Translations under genes and position numbers: made by a program
In this document: positions 13,501 to 25,500 of the stretch, one piece after another
How positions within the stretch are numbered: the stretch's first letter is position 1
Layout: every line of letters starts with the position of its first letter
Assembly: GCA_035578905.1 (NCBI GenBank)
Contig: JAQJVL010000059.1
Location: 1,953,636-2,017,635, forward strand
DNA length: 64,000 nt
Direction: 5' to 3'
DNA from: Stictocephala bisonia
Lineage: Eukaryota > Arthropoda > Insecta > Hemiptera > Membracidae
Notes under the pieces: model-generated
Database searches by the model: none
Told to the model about the DNA's origin: nothing
The model's input: the letters and a program-made list of their open reading frames with translations, nothing else

Positions 13501-16500
13501 ACTCGTAGATAGTGCTTCACTATAAGACATGTTCGTAAAACTTTGCTTCAATCAAAGTACAGTAATTAAAAAGAGTGTACGTTTACATAAAAAGATATAA
13601 ATCTTTCATGGGTTGAAACAAAAACAAACCACACTAATAATGTTATGCATAAACTGTTAAAGGCCCTCTGAATGTACCTGTCTTCTTATTAATCATCTCA
13701 CTTTTCTTGTAGTAATTATTTAGGATACAAATACACTATGTATTTTAACAAAAACATATACATTAAACAAACTATAAAAACTATATAAGATTTCCATAAT
13801 AGGGCAAGTGCCAGAATTGTTTAGCTTTTGTTTATGACCTATATCAAGTATATACTACAGGTCTAAGTTTTTTCATATAAAACATTTTATTACCTGAGTT
13901 AAAATTGCTCTAACTCTGGGTGTGTTTAGTATTTCCTTTGTTGAAGGCCTTTGAGAGTATTCTGAGGCCATCATTTTTGTCAAAAGTAAAAATAGTTCAT
14001 CTGAAATATCTGTAAGCAAATAATTAAAATTACAACTCTATTTTACAAAGAGAGATTAATTGCATATAAATATTTTGTTGCTCATTTAAAATGTAGAACT
14101 GGATTGTTTTCTGATCCAGAAAAATAAAAATATTCACACATACAATTTGTGTAAAAAGAGTAGTTGTAAATCTGAGTAATGATATACAGCGTCCATCATC
14201 TATTATAGTGACGGGCACGAATGAAGTCCATTGAGATAACATTTTTATGATGCCAAAAATATTTTATAGAAACATGACACTTACGAAATTGTTAAAACAC
14301 AGATTAAAACAGCTAAAATATATTAAAAGGCAACTCTTGCTTGATATGGAACAGAATGCACTAGCTTGATTTGAACTAGGGGTTTACGTATTTTGCAAAT
14401 ATTAGCTCAACGGACTTCATTCGTGCCCACCACTATAAACATTTCTCAATAGATTAAGAGTAAAAATGAATAGAATCAGGAAAAATGCTAAATAAAATTT
14501 AAATAACTTTTGTTAAAAAGCTCCTTATTAATATACTCCCTTTGGGTGTTTTGTCCATATTAAATTAAAATAGTTTAGTTTGCAATTAAGAATGTACTTT
14601 AGGCATTTGAAACACTTTTGTATTAATATTATATGTGACGACAATTCATGTACATTTTGTGTGCTGACTGAATAAAGAATCTTTTACTTCGACTTGAAAT
14701 AGCCTGCTTTCCTTTTTATAACATAATACGTGAAAAACAAATTTCTACTGAAATGAAAAAGGCTATTGATAAGAAATTAAATATAGCAAATGGCAAGATT
14801 AAGACTACATGATCCTCTTACACACGAGATATCTGGATCACATTGCTAAACCCGTAAGTCGGACCTGTTACCAACAATTGTATACAAAATAAATAGATAT
14901 ATCCGTGTCGAATGTCTACTAATTATTATTTTGTAAACACCTCAGATCGCCAAATGAGTGTGAAACATTGGCAGGGATAATATATATATATATATATTTT
15001 GCTGTCAAATTGTTGAACGGTTTCCTGACTATGTTAGACTGTAACACAGATAAAAGTGTAAAGGGTGGTAAAATATGACAATTTTAATTTGTAAACCCAC
15101 TGAACAGTTCCCATTCATAATTGTGTCTACTACGTCGATATCGAAATAAAATGCAAAACAATCCAATCCAAATTATAGAGAAGTACTGCGATCTGCAACT
15201 GTTGTAAGGATTTTTTTAAATATAATATGAACGGATAAAAGAGAAAAGGGGAAAAAAATTGTTATTAAACCAGAAAATTATAAAAATTTCCCTTGTTTAA
15301 AATTTCATAAAATTTAATTTGACCACAATTTTTTTTTTGTTTCACCATTTTGGGAAACTTGGCTGTATTTCAGTTTCGGGATTTGCTTTCCTCCCCAAAT
15401 TTTTTGGTTTTGGTAAAAATTTTTAAACCCTTTAAAACAAAATTTTTTCATTGCAATACGTAAAAAAAATTTCTAGGGGAAAAAAAATTTTATCGGGTTT
15501 TTTCCCAGAGGGCATTATAAAAAAGAAAAAAGAAATAAGAAAAACTTTTTTGTCATTTTAAATACATTTTTTTAAAAAACTCCCCAATAGCTAGTACAGA
15601 AAAATATGACATTGTCAAAATTCCCTTAAAACAAATTATTTTTTGTTAAAAATGAATAATCAAATGACAAATGTTGTTAAATACGGGAAAGGGAAATTTT
15701 TTTTCCCCCTAGTGCTAAAAAGGCCTAATAAATTCAAAAACCCTTTCCCCGGAATTAGGATTTTCTCTGTAAGGAAATTTTTCCCAATTTATTTTTAAAA
15801 AGTTTTTTCCCCTTAATTTTATTTTTTAAATTTATTTGGGAGTTTTTATTTTTACAGTTTTTTTCCCCAATATTTTGGGGGGGGTTTTTTTAAAATAATG
15901 TTCCAATTTCGATGTCTTGGTACGGGAAAATTTTGATAAAATTTCTCGTTTCATAGTGTTTGTTTTGTTGTCCCTTTCTTTAACTGTTTCTAAAAATTAT
16001 TTTTCACAAAAATCAAGCACTTAATATAAAAAAGGGAAATGGAACGGCCCAGAAATTCGAACTGTTTGAAAAAGGTTTACTTTATTTTTTTTCTAGAAAA
16101 AATGTCATGATTTTTTTTTATTTTTTTTTTGGGGTTTTTTAAAATTTTTTAACTTGCATGAGGTGATGTGCCCCCAAAATTTCCCAATTTCCGTAATTTT
16201 ATAACGGGTTAAAAAAAGGGGGCCTTTAAAAATATCATAACCCTTTGGTTTTAAAATTCAACAATTTCACAAAGGGAACTTTTAAACTGAAAACATAAGG
16301 AATTTAATTTTTTACAAAATTTTACTGAAAAAATTTTTTTTCCAATTGGGGTTTTGAAAAAAATTTTCCTATTCCAAAAAAGGTTAAACTGAAGAGTTAA
16401 TTGTTATTGGGTCACCAGAAATAAAATATTACGGGCAATAAATCTCAATTTTTTTTTGGGTTTTTTGGAATGTAACTATTTTTTTTTTTAGAGTGATTAA

Positions 16501-19500
16501 AGGCAAAAAACCATTCCCCTGAAAACCAATTTTGAATTTCCTCAAGTAAAACGAAGTAGTTTTGATTTTCCCACATACACCCTTTAACGTTAAAAAATTT
16601 AAATAAAAAATTGATTTTAAAAACGACTAACATTTTTTTGTAGATTTAGGTACACAATTATTACAATACTATTGGTCAGTAGAACTATTTTAGAATCCAG
16701 ATTTCAAATTTTGATTATATAAATCACATTGTATTTCCGGTTAAATGTAACCACATTGTTACTGAATAAAATACCAACAGATCCACTTTTCATGGCGTGT
16801 ACACAATCCATTTTTTAGTTGAGAAATTTTTTTTTTTAAAGCAATTGATGGGGTTTGGCGATTACGGGCTGAATCTTTGCATTACTTTGATGGATCGGAC
16901 CCCGCTTTTGCCAAAAAAGCTTGTTTTTTTGTAGGGTTTTCGTGGTACACTAAAAAGGGGGAACCCAAATCAGATAAACCAGATCAAATCGTTTTTTTTT
17001 TGGGTGTGTTATTTTGGGACAGTCACCCCAGGGGGTTTTAAGAAAGAAAAGTTTTATTTATAGCATTACAACAAAATGAACCCCTTAAATATATGTTCCC
17101 CGTTTTTAATTACAAGGTTTATTTTTGGGATTTTGGGGGGGGAAAGGGAATGCTAAAAATCCCGGCTTTTCCCAAAGCATGGCAAACTGGAAAAATAACT
17201 AAAAAACACTTTTCATGCACTATTTAACCCCAATCCTGTTTCCTTCTTATTTTGGTTCCCAGTTTATTTTGTCTAGAAAAAGGGTTAAAATGTAGTTCAG
17301 TTAATAAATTGAATAATTTATCAATGTTTAATTTGACTTTGATTTAATTATTAGTATGTAATATGTAACTACCATTTTTAAATTTTTCATTGCCCAATTT
17401 TTTTTCCCATTTAGCTCTTAAAATTTTTTATTAACGTTTTTACACCAAAAAGATTTTTAAATTTTTTTTGGTGTATAAATTTGTTTATTTTTTTGTTTGG
17501 GGCCCTTTTTTTTAAATTTTTTTTCCGTATTGTAGAAAACCACCCAAAATAATAAAAATAATTAAAAAAAGGGGATAAAATAAATTTTTTAAAACTTTAA
17601 ATTATTTAAATTTTTTAACTACATCACATCCCCAATAAAGGGTTTATTCCCCAAAAAATTTATCGGGGTTTAATTTTTTGTATCTACCAAGTTTAAAAAT
17701 TAAATTTTTTACCTAAAGTAAAAAATTTAAACCCCCCAAAAAATTTTCCCTGAAAATTGGGGGGGAAAAAAATTTTCCCCCCCAAAAACTTTAAAAATTT
17801 CCCCCGTCCACCCCTAGAAAATTTTTGAAAAAATTTATACTTTTAAAAAATTTTAGAAATTAACTGTAAAAAGGGTAACAGGGTTTCCCATGGTCGAAGA
17901 AATTCCCAAAGGGTTTCTTGGGTAAACTTACGAGTTAAAGCAACAAAATAGAAAAAATAAAATCACACTAATCACTCATTGACTTCCAGTTCCATAGCAT
18001 CTTCGGTAGGGATGGACAAAGGGGAAATTTTTTGGGTTTTCGGGGGGGAAAACGAGGGGGAAATTTTTTTTCCCCCCAAAAAATTTCGGGGGGAAACGGG
18101 GGGGAAAATTTAAAATTTCCCCCCCCAAATTTCGAAAAAATTTTTTCGGGGGGGAAAATTTTTCCCCCAACCCTTATTATACTTTAATTTTAAAACCCTT
18201 AGTAGAAAAAAAAAATAAAACCGGTTACCTTTTTTAGTAATAATAATTTATTGGTACGTGATCAAGTGGGAAAATTAAACCCATTAAGGGTTTAAAGGGA
18301 AAATTTAAAGTATTTCCCTTTATTTTATTAAATTTTTTTTATTTTTTTGCCGGCTACCACAAAAAAAAAAAAAAAATTCAAAAGGTTTGACTAAAAAATA
18401 ACGTTTAAACCCCATACTTAATAAACAAAGAAAACTTTACCTGATATAATTTTAATTAAAAATTGTAACAACGAAATAAAAAAATGGAAAGTTACTTTAA
18501 TATTAATCCCAATTTTAATTAAAACCCAATCATAAAAAAATAGACTTTGGGTGAATCTTTAAATTTAAATTTTAACGAACTCATTATAACTAGGAACGGG
18601 AAAAGTTTGCACAAAAGAGCCACCCCTTTGGCATTTTTTTCCCTTTCATTTTTCCCCCCCCCAAAATTCCTCCCCCATAAATTTTGTAATTTTTAAATGC
18701 CGTGTATTAAAAATTGTAAGATTGCATTTTTTTTAAATTCAATTAAAAACTCCCGTTTGAAAAGTCATAAGAAAGAAATTTCTATTTCTTCCCCTGTGTT
18801 TGTCAACTACAGTAATCACACGGGAAGGGTTTTTATCTGGTATTTTCCGATCAGGGGTAGCGAAGCTTTTGGGAAAAAGCTGGATAAAGGGGGGGGATTT
18901 TTTCATTAGTCTCCCCCAAAACACAGGCGGAATTGCTTTAAAAAAATTTTGTCTTTTTTCAAAAAAAAAATTTGATTTTGTTTTCGCCAAAAAAAAGGGT
19001 GGTTTAGTTTTATTTTTATTCAGTAAAAAAACCGTGGTTTTAATAAAAACCGGAAAAAAGGGTTGAAAAATATAAAATCAAATTTGTAAATCTGATCCCA
19101 AAAATACCGGTATTTTAATGGATCGAAAAAGTAATTTTTTTAAAAATTGGCCCCTAAAATAAATTTAAAAAGTTTTTTAAACGATAAAATTTTTTTTAAT
19201 AAATTAGATTGGTAATGAATGTGTGCAACCGAAATATTTATTCAAACTAAAAAAGATAATCATTTCACCCACGGGGAAATTTTTCTGAGTAATGGAGGGG
19301 GAACAACGGTATACGTAATCGGCAAATTTTAACCCTTTGGCAGACGAGTTTGCAACCCTAAAAATATCAGCAAAATTTCCCAAACCCTAAAAAATTGGTG
19401 AAACAAAAAATTTTTTTGTCCCGCAAAATTTAAAAAATTTTAATAAAATGAACACAAGTTTAAAGTTTGGGGCCTAAAAAAAAAAATTTAAATTTTTCGG

Positions 19501-22500
19501 AAATTGCTAACCCCCGACCGTTTTATAATCAAAGAGTTTTTGGATTTAAATTTGGGTTTTGGGCATTTAAACATCAAATTTTTTGAAAGTAAAAAATTTA
19601 AATCAGGGAACCGTTAAACTGGGTTTACAAATAAAAATTATCGTATTTTTAATACATTTTACATCCATCGGTTTTTACTTTCAAACCCTTTAGTCGGGAA
19701 ACCGATCAAACTTTTTACGAAAAAAATATTTTACCCTTTTAATTTTACTTGCACTTTTTGGCGTTTCTAAAGTTTTTCACAAACAAATTATTATTTAAAT
19801 TTTCGCAAACGGAAAAATATCTACTTTTTTTTTATTTAAATTGAAAAAAAATTAAATATTGTTACTCGCACGATACTTGAAACCCCCCAATCACGATTTT
19901 TTTTTATGAAATGAACGTTATTTTTTTCTGTAAAAAATCATTGGATGTTTCCCCCTCCCAAAGATTAAACACCAAAAGGGATCACAATCACCCCCCAAGA
20001 AATATAGAAAAATTTTTCAAATTCGGAAACGAGCAAAAAGGGGTTCCCATGTACTTTAAAAAGAGAGAAATGGACTTTTCCCCAGGGGAAGGAGGTTTTT
20101 TTTGTTTTGTTGGACAGTAAAGTGACCTGTTCTCGGGAGCAGTGTGTTTTGAATAAAATTTTTCGTTAATGAAAACAAAAAAACAAAGGGAAATATGGGT
20201 CCATCAGTTTTTTTTTCATTATCTTTTTGGGGTTTTTCGGTAAAACAGTTCTTTTCCAATACTAGTTTTGTTTAGTTGGACCCATAGATCCCCCGGTAAT
20301 TTTGTTCGACTTTAATAGTTTTTTTTACCCATGCCCGGATATCTTTTCCTTTTTAGTTTGAGCCTTGTCAAATGAACGGGCGGGGAAACGTCACATTTAC
20401 GTTCGACCCCAACTGCCCGACCCGATGTAAAAGTGTCAGTCATCTACTTTAACTTCATTTGCCACGTATACGAAATTTAAATTACTTCCAGGGAAATTTC
20501 GAGACACAAGTCTATCATAATTTTATTAACCTTTCATTTTAAATTTTAAAATTTTATATCGATTGAAAAAATCCGAACTTGACCATGAATGTCGATTATA
20601 ACCGTGTTGTTGAGAATCGAACTATTCTAGTTGGTTACCTCTTAGAATAATAATTGAAAAACTCTCGAATGGAATTCCCGATCGTAACAAAATTTCCTTC
20701 TCGCAGGACGAGAATGATAATTTCCCGGGGAATTCCCGAAATTTCGAGACCCGTCCATCCCTAATCTTCGGGTTAGCGCATGGTAAGTGAACCAAAGCAT
20801 ACAATTGCTGCTGTCTTTGTTATGTTTCATGATTTATTATCACGTTATTTCATTTTATAAAATGAAATCTAACAATTAATATTTGACTTACGTTGTGTTT
20901 GAGCACGAGGGAATGTGTCATTTCGCAATGCTTTCCAAACATCTCCATGGCTTGGGAGAATCAGATTTCCAGCAAGTTCTAAAATGGAAATGCCAAGGCT
21001 GAAAATATCAGCTTTTTCTGAAAACTTGTTCTTGGAAGAGAGAAGCTCAGGTGGTAAATATTTTGCATCTCCTTCTACTGGATGCTTTCTAATTGGCTAA
21101 AATAAAAAGACAAATTAACAACAACTACATAGATATATTTAAATTACACTGGTATATAAAGCTGAAATGGGATCACTGACATAAACATATACCCACTTCC
21201 AAAAGTCACAGGAACTGTGTAGATATACAGGAATAGTGCAAAATACATTCTCATTGAGACTGATTATAGATGCTTTAAAAGCTTTAGGCATGGATATAGA
21301 AGATTCCAAGATTGGTATCTGTCAAAACCTGGAAAGTAACCTGACTATATAGACCAACGCCACAAGGCCAAAGGCCGAGATCCTCAAGCAACAGGCAGTT
21401 TCCCTTGGACACCATGAGTCAAATTGAAAATCTTACACAAAAAAGTCCCTTGTGAGGCAGTTTGCCAAGCTCCAACACGAGGCCTACAGCCTAAATTTTC
21501 AAGCTATATTTTCATTACCACCGTACGTGTATGGGTGGGCAGGTGGGTAAATACCACTGTACGTGTATGTGTGAGTGGGTGGGTCAATACCACTGTATGA
21601 GTATATGTGGGCGGGTGGGTCATTACCACAGTACGTGTATGTGTGGGCGGGTGGGTCATTACCAAAGTACGTGTATGGCTGGCTGGTGGGTCATTACCAC
21701 AGTACGTGTATGGGTGGGCTGGTGGGTCATTACCACAGTACGTATATGGGTGGGCTGGTGGGTTCCACTACACAGTTTCCTGATTATTCTGGCAATGTAG
21801 TGGAACTCCAATTATGTTAACTTAATCTATTTGAATTGCCAATTATCTGAATTCCTTTCAGAATGTCATAAAAAAATCTTAACCCTTAAAGCGCCATTTA
21901 TGCAATGCCTATTTTCCTTTAAGCGCTAATTTATTGTAAAAAATCAAAATTATATTTTTTAGTTGCTCATTTTTTTCCCCTGTACAGCGAAATAAAAGAT
22001 ATGATAACATTTTGATACTTTTATTAGCATACTTTACCCTTTTCTCTTACACATAATATGTAAATAAGCAAACTTTTACTTGAAAGGAAGCCTCAGGCAT
22101 AGATCACTTATACAGTATGAATCAATACAAAATATTAGTACTATTACAGGGTGTCCAGTAAACCTCCTTTAACAAATTCCCTGACTTTTCCCTGACCGAT
22201 CCGTGATTTCATAGAAAATTTCCCTGACCCCATATCAACATAGTACTATTAAGTTAATATTACTATTTAACTTACTAGTAATATTATGTACTAACATGTA
22301 CATACATTATGTTATTTACATCAATTACAATTGTTAATAACTGAAATATCAATATTTCACAAATATATTATTATTGATAACCGTAATAATTAAATTCAAA
22401 ACTATTACCTACAGTAATTATTCTTTTAAAACTACTTTATAAAATTAGAGCTAGATTTTAAAAAAATATTTATAATTAGCCTTGAGTAAAAAACAAACAT

Positions 22501-25500
22501 ACCTTTTATTCTATTGTTAAATTATGACAATTTTCAATACCTTGAAAAACGGTGCTATTTTATAATTTCCCAAAACCAGCATAAATTTTAGGTCTATGAC
22601 TTATTTAAAAAGTACTAATCAGAAAATTATTTCAGTAAGTTTAAAACTTTTAGTGATATTAAGCTAGTTGTATGAGGTCGAACAAGCATAAGCAACGGAA
22701 TTAAGTAGCTTTTTCATAATAATTTAGAATATTAAATAGCATGTAAAATTAACATTTAGTACTGAACAAAGTAAAGGATTTTTTGCAGCGCTCCCAAGTA
22801 TATAGTGACTATTACAAATCACAACAGACTTGTGTTCTTGTTAGGATTTTTTCCAGGTTTTGTTTCAAATTCCCTGACTTTTCCAGGTCATTTAAAATTC
22901 CCTGACTTTTCCAGGTTTTCCCTATTTTCCCTGTTGCTGGACACCCTGTATTAATAAAATATGTATAATTGAGTACATTTACTTGTACATAAACTAATAA
23001 AGACAGGCCCCGCACATAACACATATAATAAAAAATTAGTAAATACATATATTTACGATGTATTTAGTACCTTCCATAAAATCAAAATAAGCCGGTTTAA
23101 TCATACTGACACTTAAAACTAATAAATTACTAACATATGTTAAACTAAAGTAATGATAAAAACAACTAAATACACAGTTTCAAAGGCGGCGGACAATGAC
23201 AACCGCTTGGCTTGACAGTAGCTGCGTGTATATGCGCTTGTAGCGTTGGGCGGCGCAGCAAAAATGTACACTGCCAGACAAAAACCAGTCTCGTAGTGAT
23301 TGACAGGCCAACAAAAGGTTGCGAGTCGCACAATGTGTCTCTAATGAGTCACCGCCCATAACACAAACGCACTACCGGATTAAATTAAAAACATTACGAA
23401 AATATTATTTTTGTAATTATTACGCGAATATGCGCTTACAGCATTTAGAGCACTTATATATGCTTACATTTATACAGGATTAAATTAAAAACATTATTAC
23501 GAAAATATTATTTTTTTAATTACTACGCATATATGCGCTTACGGCGTGATAAGGGTTAAAATCTTCAGTTTTTAAATTGTGATCTGAATAAAAAACCAAA
23601 AGTGAATAACAACATAGAGTAGTATTTTTAATCTTTAAAAAGATGTCATACATATGTTTATCACAATAAATAATGCATAGTAATAATTTGTTTCAATAAA
23701 TAATGTACACTGTAACACTGTCTTAAAAGAACAAATCCAAATTCCGCAAGGAATAATAAATTGTAATTATGTAACTAAACGCTTTCTCTTTTAAAATACA
23801 AATTTTCAACTGTTTTTTTTTTATTTTTCTCCTATTTCAAAATACATTCAGTAATGAAATAAAATAGTTTTTTAACCAAAATTCAACTATCCGAATTTTT
23901 AACTATCCGAATGGAGTCTGGTTCTAACTAATTTGGATAATTGGATTTCTACAGTAGTATGAAGTTTGAAAGAAGAATGAATGCTGGTAACTTGCTGCAA
24001 AAGTGACACAAGCCAAGTGATATTTTTAAATCAGACATCTTAATCTTAGATATAATTTTAAAACAATCCCAAATTATGTTCTACAAACAAAAATAAAGAT
24101 TACAGACCTGTCAGAATTGATACAAACAAAATAATTAGATTTGTGATGCAGTTTTGTGCTCTTTTTTTGCAGGAAATTTCCTGATCACAGCCTCTTCTAT
24201 TGAAATACAATGCTCTGGCGTACATTAATGTAGTTTTTATATTGTTGCAGTTATGCATGTAATGGCTACATATGATTAATCCACGGTAACCTGAATTACT
24301 TTAAAAAAACATCTGTTTCAAGACACCATATCCCATGTTTAAAAAATACTGAGATAAACACCTAGGTACTCATAAACTAATTATCCACCATGATCAGTAC
24401 CCTTGGAATAAAAAGCACATCTCTAGATGGTTTAAAAGTTTCATTACTGGGTGAAAACAAGTAATTGAATTAAGGCAGAGTGTGAACGGTATCACACATG
24501 TTGTTCAGTCAAGTCCACAGAATATTACAAGAGGAGTCCCACAAGGGTCAGTGTTGGAGTTCATATTGTTTACAAGCAACCACGCCAAAAAACTTGCCAC
24601 CTATAATCACTCCGTTTGTACGCAGATGATACTGCACTCATACAGTCAATAAATCAGTAGAACCACTTGAAATCAACACTTACATTTTAGTTAGCTTAGC
24701 ACAGCAATATTGTTTAAATAATGACCTGGCGTTTAATCCGTCTAAAACCAAGCTCCTTATAATGGAAATGCATAAAGATCACATAACAGGACCACCTGAT
24801 TTGGAGAGAGAGTAGATAAACTAAAACGTCTAGGCTTGTTTCTTGAACAAAATCTGTCATGGAGTTGTCATATAGATAATCTCTGCTCAAAACTAAGCGT
24901 GCCATCTTAGCCCTGAAAAGAATTAAAGCAACTGGCACAAAATCTGCCTTAAGGCTTGCCTATTTTGCCCTTTATGGGGTGGATCTTCAATTTGCAATGT
25001 CAAGAGGATATTAATTCTTCAAAAGTGAGCAAGAAGAGTTATGGCCAAAATCTGGTTCGACATGACAAGTAGTGACAGTTTGCAAATCTGCCCGGTATGT
25101 AAAAACGCTGTAAACGATGACGATGGCGCTGTGAAATGTGAAATATTTTGTAAAAATTGGTTTCACTGTGTATGTGTTTCAATATCCAAGTGGGCATGTG
25201 AACAATGTGATCTTAGGTTCAGCAAGGTTGCGAGTCAGATAAGTGATATTGATGGTTTTATCAATCTTAATATTACTGTAAATAAACTGATATCCGTAGT
25301 GAAAGATGTTACAGTGAAAATTTTTCACTCAATGCTTGAGTCAATGAGTATTTCATAAATGGAAATAAGCTTGACACAACAGTTGCATTTTAACAACCGG
25401 ATGTTTACAACTTTAAGCAGACGACTCTAAAAGATCCTCATAATCCAAAGTCAAGCTCAAAGGCAGTTGGAATGTCAGACTCTCATATAAATGATATTAC

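Larger units (their letters stand above)
21798..23957. mobile_element. Degenerate pogo/Tigger-like element, outermost of a nest
   Basis: The left terminus reads TAGTGGAACTCCAATTATG, and the inverse of the right terminus reads TACTGTAGAAATCCAATTAT. Both have a GTRGAA..TCCAATTAT core and repeated WATCYGAAT motifs further in, as in Tigger-type ends. The match is imperfect, so the exact borders are uncertain. A TTAA element at 21883-23555 has been inserted into it. Confidence 0.5.

Noticed and set aside
17976..19066. Several open frames rich in Phe, Lys, Gly and Pro
   Set aside because: They lie in the homopolymer-distorted stretch and are by-products of long A/T/C/G runs.
21531..21820. Open frames of 81-89 codons over the GT-rich array
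   Set aside because: They arise because the minisatellite period is divisible by three; there is no start context, codon bias or similarity to support a gene.
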